This document shows positions 16,296 to 31,498 of a stretch of 64,000 nt of DNA, one piece after another. The stretch lies in contig DELY01000050.1 of assembly GCA_002354655.1 (NCBI GenBank), positions 255,962 through 319,961 of the forward strand, in the 5' to 3' direction. Numbering within the stretch: position 1 is the first letter of the stretch; every line of letters starts with the position of its first letter. The notes beneath the pieces are model-generated. The model saw only the letters and a program-made list of their open reading frames with translations. It was not told where the DNA came from and did no database searches. This DNA is from Pseudomonas sp. UBA2684. GTDB taxonomy: Bacteria > Pseudomonadota > Gammaproteobacteria > Pseudomonadales > Pseudomonadaceae. The position numbers and the translations under genes were made by a program.

Positions 16296-18194
16296 ATGCC
16301 GACAACAACAAAAATGGGCCTGCGACACTGGAGTCTGGCCCTGCTGGGCGGCTCAAGCCTTGCTCTGACGCCACTGACTTCGGTCATGGCCGAGGAAGAA
16401 ATGCAGTTCACCGGTTACTACGAGAATGCCACCTTCGTTCGCGATAGCGCCGGATTGTCGAAATTCCGCAACACCGTGCAGGTCAACGCCGACAAGAAAT
16501 TCGGCACCCTGGGCCAGCTGAACTTCAACAACGTGGCCTTCCACGGCACGTTCCGTGGCACCTACGACGGGGTCTACGACCTCAACAGCAGCGAGTACGG
16601 CAGTGGCGCGGGCGGCGCGGTCAACCTGGAGAACAACATCGCCGGCACGGGCTCGACTGTGCCGCACGGCGGTGGCATCCGTCCGCCAGGCACCTTCTTC
16701 GGCTTCAACGACGCGCGCAACCCCAACGAGGGGATGATCGTGCTCGGCGAAAACCTGCACAAAACCCGTGGCGGCGTGGCCTTCGGCGTGCCGGTACGGC
16801 CCTGCGACAAGGACAGCCGCGGCTGCATCGACGACTACCTGGACTACAGCAGCAACGACCTGCGTTTCCCCGAGTTCAACGAACGCCTGGACTTCATCCG
16901 CGAGCTCTACGTCGACTTCGACAACGAGCTGCCCAACGGCGACATCCTTAGCTGGCGCCTGGGCAAGCAGCAGGTGATCTGGGGCCGCACCGACCTGTTC
17001 CGCGTGCTCGACGTGATCAACCCGGTCGACTACTCGCGCAACAACATCTACGACGAGCTGGAAGACATCCGCATTCCCATGTGGATCGCCAAGGCCGACT
17101 GGCGCATGGGCGCCGGCGAGGTGTTCGACGACCTCAACCTGTCGTTCGTGTGGAACGTCGACAAGTTCCGTCCGCACAACCTCGGGCAGTGCGGCCAGCC
17201 CAACTCGATCCTCGATGCTGGCTGCTTCTTCCGCGGCATGAACAACCTGTGGGAAAACGGCGGCACCGTGGCCAACTTCGCTGGCGGCAACATCGCCACC
17301 GACTTCGGCCCCGGCCAGATCGGTATCCGCAAGGCGCACATGCCGTCCTGGAGCCTGTCCAACAGCCAGTTCGGCATCAAGCTGGAAGGCGTCTACGGCG
17401 ATTTCGGCTTCTCGCTGAACGCCCTGACCTACCGTTCGCAACTGCCCTCGCTGCGTGGCGGCATCCCGGCGCAGAACGCCTTCACCGGTGAAACCGCGGT
17501 ATGGCCGAGCCTGATCGCCTTCGATATCCATTTCCCGCGGGTCAACCTGCTCGGCGGTTCGATGGACTACTACTCGCAAGCGATCGACACGGTGTTCCGC
17601 TTCGAAGTCGCGCACACCGAAGGCGAGGAGTTTGCCAACACCCTGCAATCGCGGCTGTTCTCCGAGTCCAACGTCACCCGTTACGTGATCGGTGCGGACA
17701 AGAACATCTTCATCCCCGTGCTCAACCCCGGCCGCGCCTTCCTTTTCTCCGGCCAGTTGTTCGGCCAGCACATCCACGAGCACCAGCTTGAGGATCGCCC
17801 ACTGGGCAAGGCCGGCATGCCGGACTGGGAGCAGAACTGGATCGGCACCCTGCTGGTGAAAGGCTGGTGGATGAACGACCGCCTCAGCCCGCAAGTGATC
17901 GTCGCGCATGACTTCAAGGCCCAGGCCACGGCCATCGCGCCGAGCCTGGAATACCTGTTCAGCGACAACTTGAAGATCGTCGCCGGCGCCAACTTCAAGG
18001 TCGGTCGCGGCGCTCGCGAGTTCGACGACTGCCGCAGCTGCAACCCCTGGGACCCCTTCACCAGCTATGGCCTGCCGGAAGGCGCAAGCGCCGGTCTGAG
18101 CGGCTACGAGCCGTTGGGCCGCTTCCGCGCCGGCCCCATCGGCATGGCGCAGAAGGAAGACGAACTGCAACTGACCCTGCGCTACAGCTTCTGA
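16296..18194 (+). CDS. DUF1302 family protein, probable outer-membrane beta-barrel
   Basis: A 632-residue protein with a Sec signal peptide (cleavage probably after VMA near residue 31), followed by a sequence rich in aromatic and alternating residues and ending in an aromatic residue (LTLRYSF), the C-terminal signature of outer-membrane barrels. It belongs to the DUF1302 family, commonly found next to DUF1329 genes in Pseudomonas clusters for hydrophobic substrates. A GAGGAC ribosome-binding site precedes the ATG. Outer-membrane location is inferred from signal, terminal Phe and composition; the function is not experimentally established as far as I know. Confidence 0.8.
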   Translation: MPTTTKMGLRHWSLALLGGSSLALTPLTSVMAEEEMQFTGYYENATFVRDSAGLSKFRNTVQVNADKKFGTLGQLNFNNVAFHGTFRGTYDGVYDLNSSEYGSGAGGAVNLENNIAGTGSTVPHGGGIRPPGTFFGFNDARNPNEGMIVLGENLHKTRGGVAFGVPVRPCDKDSRGCIDDYLDYSSNDLRFPEFNERLDFIRELYVDFDNELPNGDILSWRLGKQQVIWGRTDLFRVLDVINPVDYSRNNIYDELEDIRIPMWIAKADWRMGAGEVFDDLNLSFVWNVDKFRPHNLGQCGQPNSILDAGCFFRGMNNLWENGGTVANFAGGNIATDFGPGQIGIRKAHMPSWSLSNSQFGIKLEGVYGDFGFSLNALTYRSQLPSLRGGIPAQNAFTGETAVWPSLIAFDIHFPRVNLLGGSMDYYSQAIDTVFRFEVAHTEGEEFANTLQSRLFSESNVTRYVIGADKNIFIPVLNPGRAFLFSGQLFGQHIHEHQLEDRPLGKAGMPDWEQNWIGTLLVKGWWMNDRLSPQVIVAHDFKAQATAIAPSLEYLFSDNLKIVAGANFKVGRGAREFDDCRSCNPWDPFTSYGLPEGASAGLSGYEPLGRFRAGPIGMAQKEDELQLTLRYSF

Positions 18195-18213
18195 TCAATC
18201 ACGAGGAACAGCC

Positions 18214-19545
18214 ATGAACAACAACAATAAATCCCAGCAGAGTCGCGCCCTGGCGCTGGCCCTGTTGACGCTGGGCGCGACCAGCGGCGTCCACGCCGCC
18301 GACGAGGCGGTGATCCAGCAGTCCTTCCACCCCTACCAGAGCGACAAGCCGAGCTTCGCCGGTCTGAATACCGGAATGAAGATCAACAAAGGTAACGTCG
18401 GGCAATTCAAGGAGATCATCGACCCGGCGTTCTATGACTTCATCGACAAGGGCTGGGTGGAACTGGAGGTCGGCGACACCACCTCCTTCGACCTGCACCC
18501 CAACTATGTCGAGGCTACCCGCCAGCACATGGACACGGTCAAACTCGGTGCCAAGCCCGGAGAGATCAGCGGCGCCGTGGCCGGCCGGCCGTTCCCCCAG
18601 GAGCCGGAAACGAACGACCCGCGCGCCGGCGAGAAGCTCGCCTGGAACTACAAGTACGGCTACAACTGGGGCGACAGCGCCGCCATCTCGCCGTTCTACT
18701 GGAAGTTCCGCGACATGAACACGGCCAAGCTGGAGCGCACCATCAAGTTCGACTTCCACTTCCTCAACTTCACCCGCCGGGTCAACCAGGAGCCCAAGCC
18801 GGCGATCACCCCCAACCCGTCGCAGCTGTTCCGCGGCATCTACGTCAACGTGCTGGAGCCGTATGACGTACGCAACACCCAGCTGTTGATCCACCGCGCC
18901 GAAGACGACCTCAAACGCGACAACTCCTGGTTGTACCTGGGCTTCCAGCGCCGCGTGCGGCGCCTGGCCACCGGCCAGGTGACCGATGCCTTCCTCGGCT
19001 CCGACCTGATGATCGAGGACTTCGAGGGCTACAACGGGCGCATCTCCGATATGCAGTGGAGCTACAAGGGCACCCGCTTCATGCTGATGCCCTTCTACAA
19101 CCACAACGACCTGACGCTGGACAGCGAAACGCACAAGGACAGCGACGGTTATCAGGTGGTGGCGTTCGGCGGCCAGGGCGGCTGTTTCCCCAACATCACC
19201 TGGCAGCTGCGCAAGGTCTACGAAGTCGAATCGGTGCCGGTGGACGGCAGCCACCCGCTATCCAAACGCGTGCATTACATGGATGCGCAGACCTTCACCG
19301 TGCCGCGCACCGTGTCGTATGACCGCAAGGGCAGCATGTGGAAGACCTTCACTATCGGCCAGGCCCACCCGGACCACCACCTGCCGAAGAACAAGGGCTC
19401 CGGCGTGTCGATCGACGACAGCTTCTCGATGGTCGACATCCAGGCCATGCACTGCACCACAGGGCAGTTCAAGGGCCAGGTCGATCCGGACATGAGCAAG
19501 CCGGAGATGTTCAGCGTGCAACACATGCGCGCCACCGGTAACTGA
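18214..19545 (+). CDS. DUF1329 family periplasmic protein
   Basis: A 443-residue exported protein with a signal peptide (cleavage near GVHAADE, about residue 29) and no membrane segment. It is recognised as DUF1329, a family often annotated as LolB-like and usually paired with DUF1302. It begins 19 bases after the DUF1302 stop and is the last gene before a strong terminator. A carrier role for hydrophobic ligands between the RND protein and the outer membrane is plausible from the fold relation but is inference. Codon use and GC content look like the neighbours. Confidence 0.8.
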   Translation: MNNNNKSQQSRALALALLTLGATSGVHAADEAVIQQSFHPYQSDKPSFAGLNTGMKINKGNVGQFKEIIDPAFYDFIDKGWVELEVGDTTSFDLHPNYVEATRQHMDTVKLGAKPGEISGAVAGRPFPQEPETNDPRAGEKLAWNYKYGYNWGDSAAISPFYWKFRDMNTAKLERTIKFDFHFLNFTRRVNQEPKPAITPNPSQLFRGIYVNVLEPYDVRNTQLLIHRAEDDLKRDNSWLYLGFQRRVRRLATGQVTDAFLGSDLMIEDFEGYNGRISDMQWSYKGTRFMLMPFYNHNDLTLDSETHKDSDGYQVVAFGGQGGCFPNITWQLRKVYEVESVPVDGSHPLSKRVHYMDAQTFTVPRTVSYDRKGSMWKTFTIGQAHPDHHLPKNKGSGVSIDDSFSMVDIQAMHCTTGQFKGQVDPDMSKPEMFSVQHMRATGN

Positions 19546-19768
19546 AACCGTCCCCTCGGCATCCGCCCGGCCCACGCCGGGTGGATCGCCCAACACAAAA
19601 CGCTCCAGCGGCTGCGCAGGCCAAGATCCTCACGCTCCGTTGCATGCGGCTTTTGTGGGTAGCGTCTGCCCCTCTGGGGGCTTAGCGAAAGAACCGGCTG
19701 GATGGCTAGCCGCTCGCTTAAGGTGTTGAAAGCGAGTGGCTAAACCCATCTAACGCGGGGCTTAGAAA

Positions 19769-19807
19769 CAAAAAACCCTCGGGAGAAATTTCTTCCGAGG
19801 GTTTTTT
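19769..19807. terminator. Bidirectional intrinsic terminator between the envelope operon and glmS
   Basis: A perfect inverted repeat (AAAAAACCCTCGG / CCGAGGGTTTTTT) around a 12-base loop, with A and T runs at the two ends, so it should terminate the DUF1329 operon (plus) and glmS (minus). Confidence 0.92.
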
Positions 19808-19869
19808 ATTTTCCAGCCCTGGTGGAGTAAGACTTTCAGCTCATTCCATCAACACCTTAAGCGAACGCC

Positions 19870-21737
<1,868 letters not shown>

Positions 21738-21752
21738 ATGTCTCTCCTTAAC

Positions 21753-22520
21753 TCAGGCGTCTAGCGCAGCGCAGATCAGCTTGATCCCGCGTGCACTCAA
21801 TTGTTCACGGGCCTCGGGGCTGAGGCGCTCGTCGGTTATCAGGGTATGGATGCCGCTCCAGGGCAGCTCCAGGTTAGGAATCTTGCGGCCGATCTTGTCG
21901 CTCTCGACCATCACCACCACTTCGCGGGCCACATCTGCCATCACCCGGCTAAGCCCGAGCAGTTCATTGAAGGTGGTGGTGCCACGGCTCAGGTCGATGC
22001 CATCGGCACCGATAAACAGCTGGTCGAAGTCATAGGAACGCAGCACCTGCTCGGCGACCTGCCCCTGGAACGACTCCGAATGCGGGTCCCAGGTGCCGCC
22101 CGTCATCAGCAACACCGGTTCGTGCTCCAGCTCGCTGATGGCGCGGGCCACGTTGAGCGAGTTGGTCATCACCACCAGGCCAGGCTTGTGCCCGAGCTGG
22201 GGAATCATCGCCGCCGTGGTGGTGCCACTGTCGATGATGATCCGCGCATGTTCACGAATGCGCGCCACACCAGCACGGGCGATAGCCTGCTTGTACTGGG
22301 AGATCGGCTGGATATCGCTGATCAGCTCCTGCGGCATGGGTACCGCACCTCCGTAGCGACGCAACAGCAGGCCGCTCTTTTCCAGGGCGGCAAGGTCTTT
22401 GCGAATGGTCACTTCGGAGGTGGCGAACGCCTTCGACAACTCATCCACGCTCACCTCACCCTGCTCGGCAAGCAGGGCAAGAATGGTGTGGCGACGTTGC
22501 GGAGTGTTGCGTTTCGACAT
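21753..22520 (-). CDS. glmR: DeoR/GlpR-family transcriptional regulator
   Basis: A 255-residue repressor-type protein with an N-terminal DeoR winged helix (residues 4-60; VSVDELSKAFATSEVTIRKDL) and a C-terminal sugar-phosphate sensing domain (IDSGTTT, GADGID). It sits between glmU and glmS, as in other pseudomonads, where this gene is named glmR and linked to amino-sugar control. The ligand is probably a sugar phosphate such as glucosamine-6-phosphate; this is inferred from context. Confidence 0.85.
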   Translation of the reverse strand: MSKRNTPQRRHTILALLAEQGEVSVDELSKAFATSEVTIRKDLAALEKSGLLLRRYGGAVPMPQELISDIQPISQYKQAIARAGVARIREHARIIIDSGTTTAAMIPQLGHKPGLVVMTNSLNVARAISELEHEPVLLMTGGTWDPHSESFQGQVAEQVLRSYDFDQLFIGADGIDLSRGTTTFNELLGLSRVMADVAREVVVMVESDKIGRKIPNLELPWSGIHTLITDERLSPEAREQLSARGIKLICAALDA

Positions 22521-22593
22521 ATTAAGTTTCGATTCGAAAGATAATTGCGCGAATCAAAACCTAATGAAGCTTTTGCGTCAAGTGGCAATCGAC

Positions 22594-22669
22594 GTAGGGT
22601 GGACATGGCGAAGGCTTGTCGACCACGTGCGCGGTGGTGGCGGACAAGGCTGCGCCATGTCCGCCCTAC
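22594..22669. repeat. 76-bp hairpin repeat element
   Basis: Arms GTAGGGTGGACATGGCG (22594-22610) and its inverse (22653-22669) pair at 16 of 17 positions, and pairing continues inward (CTTGTC / GACAAG and further). It lies between glmU and the regulator gene. Size and structure suggest a REP- or MITE-like dispersed element. It could also attenuate read-through from glmU. Confidence 0.65.
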
Positions 22670-22675
22670 TCGGCA

Positions 22676-24034
22676 TCACTTCTTGGTCGGGCGCTTCCAG
22701 CCGTCGATATTGCGCTGCTTGGCGCGGCCGACGGCCAGGGTGTTAGCCGGCACATCAGCAGTAATCACCGAACCGGCACCGGTGGTGGCGCGGTCACCCA
22801 AAGTCACCGGCGCGACCAGGGCGCTGTTGGAGCCGATAAACACGTCCTCGCCGAGCACCGTTTTGAACTTGTTGGCGCCGTCGTAATTGCAGGTGATGGT
22901 GCCGGCGCCGATATTGCTGCGCGCACCAATCTCGGCGTCGCCCAGGTAGCTCAAATGGCCGGCCTTGGCGCCTTCGCCCAGCTTGGCGTTCTTCAGCTCG
23001 ACGAAGTTACCGACATGCGCCTTGGCGCCCAGCAGCGAACCGGGACGCAGACGGGCGAACGGCCCACAATCGGCGCCCTCGCCCATTTCGGCCCCTTCCA
23101 GATGGCTGTTGGCTTTGACGATGGAGCCTTTGCGCAGGATCGAGTTCTTGATCACACAGTTCGGCCCGATCTGCACGCCATCTTCGATGACGACCTGACC
23201 TTCGAGGATCACGTTGACATCGATCGACACATCGCGGCCCACCGTGACTTCACCGCGCAGGTCGAAGCGCGCCGGGTCGATCAGGGTCACGCCCTGCAGC
23301 ATCAGGCGGCGCGCGGCGCGGTATTGGTAGTGGCGCTCGAGTTGCGCCAGCTGAATGCGGTCGTTGGCCCCCAACACTTCCATCTCGTCGGCCGCCTGCT
23401 CGGTGGCTACGACCAAGCCATCGGCCACCGCCATGGCGATCACGTCGGTGAGGTAATACTCGCCCTGGGCGTTGCTGTTGGACAGCCGCCCCAGCCAGTC
23501 GCCCAGGCGCTGGCCCGGTACGGCGAGAATCCCGGTGTTGCCTTCGCTGATCAGCCGCTGCTGGGCACTGGCATCCTTATGCTCGACGATGGCGTTGACC
23601 ACGCCCTGCTCATCACGAACGATGCGGCCGTAGCCGGTCGGGTCATTCAGGTTGACCGTCAACAGCCCAAGCTGCTGCTCGCTGACCTGTTGCAATAGGC
23701 GCTGCAGGGTTTCCACTTCGATCAACGGCACATCGCCGTAGAGAATCAGCACGCGCTCGCCACTCAAGGCCGGCAGCGCCTGGGCCACGGCATGCCCGGT
23801 GCCCAGTTGTTCGCTCTGCAGCACGAAATTCAGGTCATCTGCCGCCAGGCGCTCGCGCACCAGTTCGGCACCATGACCAATCACCACATGAATGCCCTGC
23901 GGCTTGAGCAGGCGCGCGCTGTCGATCACATGCCCGAGCATGGCTTTACCGGCAACCGGGTGCAGGACTTTCGGCAAGGCGGAACGCATGCGGGTGCCTT
24001 GGCCGGCGGCGAGAATAACGATATCGAGAGACAT
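22676..24034 (-). CDS. glmU: Bifunctional GlcNAc-1-P uridyltransferase / glucosamine-1-P acetyltransferase
   Basis: Catalyses the last two cytoplasmic steps to UDP-GlcNAc: acetylation of GlcN-1-P and uridylyl transfer. The 452-residue protein has the N-terminal nucleotidyltransferase motif [18 protein letters not shown] (residues 7-24) and a C-terminal left-handed beta-helix of hexapeptide repeats (about 250-430). It is divided from atpC by a terminator, so it probably has its own promoter in 24035-24120. Confidence 0.98.
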   Translation of the reverse strand: MSLDIVILAAGQGTRMRSALPKVLHPVAGKAMLGHVIDSARLLKPQGIHVVIGHGAELVRERLAADDLNFVLQSEQLGTGHAVAQALPALSGERVLILYGDVPLIEVETLQRLLQQVSEQQLGLLTVNLNDPTGYGRIVRDEQGVVNAIVEHKDASAQQRLISEGNTGILAVPGQRLGDWLGRLSNSNAQGEYYLTDVIAMAVADGLVVATEQAADEMEVLGANDRIQLAQLERHYQYRAARRLMLQGVTLIDPARFDLRGEVTVGRDVSIDVNVILEGQVVIEDGVQIGPNCVIKNSILRKGSIVKANSHLEGAEMGEGADCGPFARLRPGSLLGAKAHVGNFVELKNAKLGEGAKAGHLSYLGDAEIGARSNIGAGTITCNYDGANKFKTVLGEDVFIGSNSALVAPVTLGDRATTGAGSVITADVPANTLAVGRAKQRNIDGWKRPTKK

Positions 24035-24120
24035 GCAAACAAATCCTGAACAGTCGGAAGCAGCGTGAGGCCAACAGGTGAAGCCATGCCACCGGGCATC
24101 TGGGTAAAACGCCAGACAAG

Positions 24121-24147
24121 AAAAAGGGTAGCCAAGGCTACCCTTTT
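24121..24147 (-). terminator. Intrinsic terminator after the atp operon
   Basis: A 12-bp stem AAAAGGGTAGCC / GGCTACCCTTTT closes a very short loop. On the minus strand it is followed by TTTTTC, giving a terminator for the atpC end before glmU. Confidence 0.85.
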
Positions 24148-24313
24148 ACTGTCGTTCGATGAAGCGTAACGACTAGCTCGCTGAAAACTACTGCAACCGG
24201 CTATGCCGCGTTGAAACCCATCTCGAAATGCTCATTTACCACGGTAAACTCCGCTTTCTCGGCTGGTTTCGCCTTGCCTAACCTTCGCTCGTTAGGTGTT
24301 CAACAACCTAGTA
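24148..24313. other. Structured spacer downstream of atpC
   Basis: No gene. It contains the palindrome TTTACC-AC-GGTAAA (24235-24248) and the hairpin CCTAAC/GTTAGG (24278-24297). The composition suggests a decayed repeat element or the 3' untranslated region of the atp transcript. Confidence 0.4.
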
Positions 24314-24742
24314 TCAGCTACCGCCAAACTTCTTGCGCAGCTGCTGGACGGTGCGCAGCTGAGCTGCAGCCTCGGCCAGACGAGCGGCAGCGGAGCCGTA
24401 ATCGAACTCGGCACCTTTGTCGTGCAACGCTTTCTCGGCAGCCTGAACGGCTTCCTGAGCAGAGGCTTCGTCCAGGTCGGCAGCCCGTTGCACGGTATCG
24501 GCAAGGACCTTGACCATGTTCGGCTGTACTTCCAGGAAACCACCGGAGATGTAGAACACCTCGGCTTCGCCACCCTGCTTGACCAGGCGAATCGGGCCCG
24601 GCTTGAGGTCGGTGATCAGCGGCGCGTGGCCTGGAGCGATACCGATATCACCCAGGTTGCCGTGCGCGATCACCATCTCGACCAGACCGGAGAAGATCTC
24701 GCCTTCTGCGCTGACGATGTCGCAATGGACTGTCATAGCCAT
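24314..24742 (-). CDS. atpC: F-type ATP synthase epsilon subunit
   Basis: Rotor subunit of F1 that couples the gamma shaft to the c-ring and can inhibit hydrolysis. It has 142 residues, with an N-terminal beta-sandwich ([12 protein letters not shown] motif, about 38-49) and C-terminal helical hairpin. The start chosen is ATG 24742 ([10 protein letters not shown]), which matches Pseudomonas relatives; another ATG lies two codons later. It is the last gene of atpIBEFHAGDC. Confidence 0.96.
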   Translation of the reverse strand: MAMTVHCDIVSAEGEIFSGLVEMVIAHGNLGDIGIAPGHAPLITDLKPGPIRLVKQGGEAEVFYISGGFLEVQPNMVKVLADTVQRAADLDEASAQEAVQAAEKALHDKGAEFDYGSAAARLAEAAAQLRTVQQLRKKFGGS

Positions 24743-24784
24743 ATCTAGCCTCACGTAAGCGCCCGTTACCGGGCGCACGGGTAG

Positions 24785-26191
<1,407 letters not shown>

Positions 26192-27052
26192 TCAGACCGC
26201 GGCAGCGCCGCCAACGATTTCCGAGATCTCTTGGGTGATCGCCGCCTGACGCGCCTTGTTGTAGATCAGCTGCAAATCGCTGATCAAATCACCGGCGTTG
26301 TCGGTAGCGTTCTTCATCGCGATCATCCGCGCCGCCTGCTCGGCTGCGCTGTTCTCGACCACCGCCTGGTACACCTGCGATTCCACGTAGCGCACCATCA
26401 AGCCGTCCAGCAGCTCTTTAGCATCGGGTTCGTAGAGATAGTCCCAGTGATGCTTGAGCTGTTGATCCGAATCAGCCACCAGAGGAACCAACTGTTCCAC
26501 TACCGGCTGTTGCGTCATGGTGTTGATGAACTTGTTCGAGACCACGGACAAACGGTCGATGCGGCCGTCGAGGTACGCATCAAGCATGACTTTGACGCTA
26601 CCGATCAGATCATTGATCGACGGTTCTTCGCCCAGGTGGCTGATCGCAGCAACGACATTGCCACCAAAGCTGCGGAAGAACGCCGCACCCTTGCTGCCAA
26701 TCACGCAGAGATCGATCTCCACGCCTTGCTCGCGATTGCTCGCCATGTCCTTGACCAAGGCCTTGAACAGGTTGGTATTCAAGCCACCGCACAGACCACG
26801 GTCCGAACTCACCACCACATAACCGACACGCTTAACTTCGCGCTCGATCATGAACGGGTGACGGTATTCCGGGTTAGCGTTGGCCAGATGACCAATTACC
26901 TGGCGGATGCGCTCCGCGTAGGGACGGCTGGCAGACATGCGCATTTGAGCCTTGCGCATCTTGCTGACAGCCACCTTTTCCATGGCGCTGGTGATCTTTT
27001 GCGTGCTTTTGATGCTCGCAATCTTGCTGCGAATCTCTTTTGCGCCTGCCAT
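26192..27052 (-). CDS. atpG: F-type ATP synthase gamma subunit
   Basis: Central rotor shaft of F1. The 286-residue protein starts [20 protein letters not shown], the coiled-coil that penetrates the alpha3beta3 ring. It contains the [10 protein letters not shown] motif (about 87-96) and a C-terminal helix (MKNATDNA). It is 50 bases after atpA. Confidence 0.97.
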   Translation of the reverse strand: MAGAKEIRSKIASIKSTQKITSAMEKVAVSKMRKAQMRMSASRPYAERIRQVIGHLANANPEYRHPFMIEREVKRVGYVVVSSDRGLCGGLNTNLFKALVKDMASNREQGVEIDLCVIGSKGAAFFRSFGGNVVAAISHLGEEPSINDLIGSVKVMLDAYLDGRIDRLSVVSNKFINTMTQQPVVEQLVPLVADSDQQLKHHWDYLYEPDAKELLDGLMVRYVESQVYQAVVENSAAEQAARMIAMKNATDNAGDLISDLQLIYNKARQAAITQEISEIVGGAAAV

Positions 27053-27102
27053 TTGACACCTATCGGGTTAGCAGGCGGAGGTCAGAAGACCTCCGCTGCG
27101 GC

Positions 27103-28647
27103 TTACCAGGTTTGGGTGGCCTTGAACTTCTCGATACCGGCTTTCAGGCCTGCGTCGATTTCGTCATTGAAGTCACCCTTCACGTTGATCTTCGCCATCA
27201 AATCGGCGTGATCGCGGTTGAAGTAAGCAATCAGAGCTTGTTCGAAGCTGCCGATTTTTGCGATTTCGATGTCCTGCAGGTAGCCACGTTCGGCCGAGTA
27301 CAGGGACAGCGACATGTCGGCGATGGACATCGGCGCGTATTGCTTTTGCTTCATCAGCTCGGTAACGCGCTGACCATGCTCAAGCTGCTTACGCGTGGCT
27401 TCGTCCAGGTCAGAAGCGAACTGGGCGAATGCCGCCAGTTCACGGTACTGAGCCAGAGCGGTACGAATACCACCGGAGAGCTTCTTGATGATCTTGGTCT
27501 GAGCGGCACCACCTACGCGCGATACCGACACACCGGCGTTCACTGCCGGGCGAATGCCGGAGTTGAACATGGCCGATTCCAGGAAGATCTGACCGTCGGT
27601 GATCGAAATCACGTTGGTCGGCACGAACGCGGAAACGTCGCCAGCCTGGGTTTCGATGATCGGCAGAGCGGTCAGGGAACCGGTCTTGCCAGTCACCGCG
27701 CCGTTGGTGAACTTCTCAACGTACTCTTCGGAAACGCGCGAGGCACGCTCCAGCAGACGGCTGTGGAGATAGAACACGTCGCCTGGGTAGGCTTCACGGC
27801 CTGGCGGACGGCGCAGCAGCAGGGAGATCTGGCGGTAAGCCACGGCTTGCTTGGACAGATCGTCATAAACGATCAGCGCGTCTTCGCCGCGGTCGCGGAA
27901 GTACTCGCCCATGGTGCAGCCGGCGTACGGTGCAATGAATTGCAGCGCAGCGGATTCGGAGGCGCTGGCGGCGACGATGATGGTGTTAGCCAACGCGCCG
28001 TTTTCTTCCAGCTTGCGCACCACGTTGGCGATGGTCGATTGCTTCTGACCGATTGCCACGTAGACGCACTTAATGCCGCTGTTCTTCTGGTTGATGATCG
28101 CGTCGATCGCCAGAGCGGTTTTACCGATCTGCCGGTCACCGATGATCAGCTCGCGCTGGCCACGACCAACCGGGATCATCGCATCGACGGCCTTGTAACC
28201 GGTTTGCACCGGTTGGTCGACCGACTTACGCCAGATCACGCCCGGTGCAACCTTCTCAACCGCGTCGGTAGCGACGTTGTTCAGCGGGCCTTTACCGTCG
28301 ACAGGGTTACCCAGGGCATCAACCACACGACCCAGCAGTTCCGGACCAACCGGAACTTCAAGGATGCGGCCGGTGCACTTGGCACTCATGCCTTCGGCCA
28401 ATGCCTGGTAAGCACCGAGAACCACGGCGCCGACAGAGTCGCGCTCCAGGTTCATGGCCATACCGTAAACGCCGCCCGGGAACTCGATCATTTCGCCGTA
28501 CATAACGTCGGCCAGACCATGAATACGCACGATACCGTCGGATACGCTGACGACTGTGCCTTCGTTACGGGCTTGCGAGGCTACATCGAGCTTGTCGATG
28601 CGGCCCTTGATGATTTCACTTATTTCGGAAGGATTGAGTTGCTGCAT
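27103..28647 (-). CDS. atpA: F-type ATP synthase alpha subunit
   Basis: Non-catalytic nucleotide-binding subunit of F1, 514 residues. It has the P-loop GDRQIGKTA (about 170-178), the arginine-finger region [10 protein letters not shown] near residue 370, and the N-terminal [17 protein letters not shown] that binds delta. The gene is complete and in standard operon position. Confidence 0.98.
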   Translation of the reverse strand: MQQLNPSEISEIIKGRIDKLDVASQARNEGTVVSVSDGIVRIHGLADVMYGEMIEFPGGVYGMAMNLERDSVGAVVLGAYQALAEGMSAKCTGRILEVPVGPELLGRVVDALGNPVDGKGPLNNVATDAVEKVAPGVIWRKSVDQPVQTGYKAVDAMIPVGRGQRELIIGDRQIGKTALAIDAIINQKNSGIKCVYVAIGQKQSTIANVVRKLEENGALANTIIVAASASESAALQFIAPYAGCTMGEYFRDRGEDALIVYDDLSKQAVAYRQISLLLRRPPGREAYPGDVFYLHSRLLERASRVSEEYVEKFTNGAVTGKTGSLTALPIIETQAGDVSAFVPTNVISITDGQIFLESAMFNSGIRPAVNAGVSVSRVGGAAQTKIIKKLSGGIRTALAQYRELAAFAQFASDLDEATRKQLEHGQRVTELMKQKQYAPMSIADMSLSLYSAERGYLQDIEIAKIGSFEQALIAYFNRDHADLMAKINVKGDFNDEIDAGLKAGIEKFKATQTW

Positions 28648-28668
28648 AGCTCTGCTGCCCCTTCAAAC

Positions 28669-29205
28669 TCAAGATTTCAATGCTTCGGCCAGCTTCGCGA
28701 TTTTGCCGCGAACTGAGCCATCGATAACCAGGTCGCCGGCGCGGATCACGACACCACCGATCAAGGTGGCATCCTCCGCAGCGTGCAGGCGCACTTCCCG
28801 GCCGAGCCGTGCACTGAGAACCTTGGCGAGTTTGTCTTGCTGTTCATCGCTCAATGCGAAGGCACTGGTGACATCCACATCGACTGATTTTTCCTGCTCG
28901 GCTTTATACAGCTCGAACAGTGCAACGATTTCCGGCAACAGGGCCAGACGATCGTTCTCAGCAACGATGTGGATGAAATTGCGTACCTGGGCGTCGAACT
29001 TGTCACCACACACCTCGTTGAAGGTGGTGGCCTTATCTGTACTCGTCAGACGCGGAGCCTTGAGTACGCGCTGGATGGTGTCGTCTTCCGACACCGCAGC
29101 CGCCAGGCCGAGCATGGCTGACCAATTGGCCAGTTGCTGGTGGGCCTGGGCGTACTCGAAGGCAGCCTTGGCGTAAGGTCGGGCCAGCGTGGTCAGTTCT
29201 GCCAT
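28669..29205 (-). CDS. atpH: F-type ATP synthase delta subunit
   Basis: Stator subunit joining the alpha N-termini to the b dimer. It has 178 residues with the N-terminal [14 protein letters not shown] motif and a C-terminal segment [20 protein letters not shown] typical of the family. It is encoded between atpF and atpA with short gaps. Confidence 0.97.
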   Translation of the reverse strand: MAELTTLARPYAKAAFEYAQAHQQLANWSAMLGLAAAVSEDDTIQRVLKAPRLTSTDKATTFNEVCGDKFDAQVRNFIHIVAENDRLALLPEIVALFELYKAEQEKSVDVDVTSAFALSDEQQDKLAKVLSARLGREVRLHAAEDATLIGGVVIRAGDLVIDGSVRGKIAKLAEALKS

Positions 29206-29220
29206 GATCGCGCCCCTCGC

Positions 29221-29691
29221 TTAAATTTCGGCTGCCAGTTTGGAAACCAGCTCCGCATGCGCGTTTTGGTCGATGGATGCGCCCAAGATCTTCTCGGCAC
29301 CGCTGACGGCCAGGCTACCCAATTGGGCACGCAGCGCGTCTTTGACGCCATTCAGTTCCTGTTCGATCTCGGCCTGAGCCTGAGCCTTCACACGGTCAGC
29401 TTCGACACGGGCCTGATCACGGGCTTCGTCGACGATCTGGGCCGCGCGTTTCTTGGCTTGCTCAATGATTTCGGCTGCTTGGCCTTTGGCTTCGCGCAGT
29501 TGCTGACCCACTTTCTCTTGGGCCAACTCCAGGTCGCGAGCCGCACGGCTAGCAGCGTCCAGGCCGTCTGCAATCTTCTTCTGACGTTCGTGCAAAGCCG
29601 TAATGACCGGAGGCCACACGTACTTCATGCAGAACAGCACGAAGATGAAGAAGGCAACGGACTGGCCAATCAGGGTTGCATTAATGTTCAC
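29221..29691 (-). CDS. atpF: F-type ATP synthase subunit b
   Basis: Peripheral stalk subunit of F0. It has 156 residues: one N-terminal membrane helix (about 5-27), then a long charged coiled-coil (40-150). The start is GTG ([10 protein letters not shown]), as in other pseudomonads. It forms a dimer linking subunit a to delta/alpha. Confidence 0.97.
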   Translation of the reverse strand: MNINATLIGQSVAFFIFVLFCMKYVWPPVITALHERQKKIADGLDAASRAARDLELAQEKVGQQLREAKGQAAEIIEQAKKRAAQIVDEARDQARVEADRVKAQAQAEIEQELNGVKDALRAQLGSLAVSGAEKILGASIDQNAHAELVSKLAAEI

Positions 29692-29748
29692 GCCAACACC
29701 TCGCTCGTTCGTTGTCCGTCAAACCAATCAACTCGATAGGTCGAGTGA

Positions 29749-30036
<288 letters not shown>

Positions 30037-30121
30037 TTAAGGTTTTCTAAGGTAAAGCGGTAAAGCAAAATCGTTGTTTCTGTTGCCCTTACGGGCGTCC
30101 ACTGCGAGCGCCTAGGCGCTC

Positions 30122-31413
<1,292 letters not shown>

Positions 31414-31442
31414 CGCGTTTTCCTGGGATCAGAGCATCTGGT

Positions 31443-31486
31443 GTCGGCACCAAGAGAATCAATAACTTGGCATAGTTTGTGCCGAC
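31443..31486. promoter_or_regulatory. Inverted repeat with IHF-like site in the atpI leader
   Basis: GTCGGCAC (31443-31450) and GTGCCGAC (31479-31486) form a perfect 8-bp stem, extended by CAAG/CTTG. The loop contains AATCAATAACTTG (31457-31469), a perfect IHF-consensus match identical to the one in the envelope operon promoter. The hairpin lies between the promoter and atpI, so it would be in the mRNA leader. Confidence 0.5.
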
Positions 31487-31498
31487 GAAAGCGCGCAG

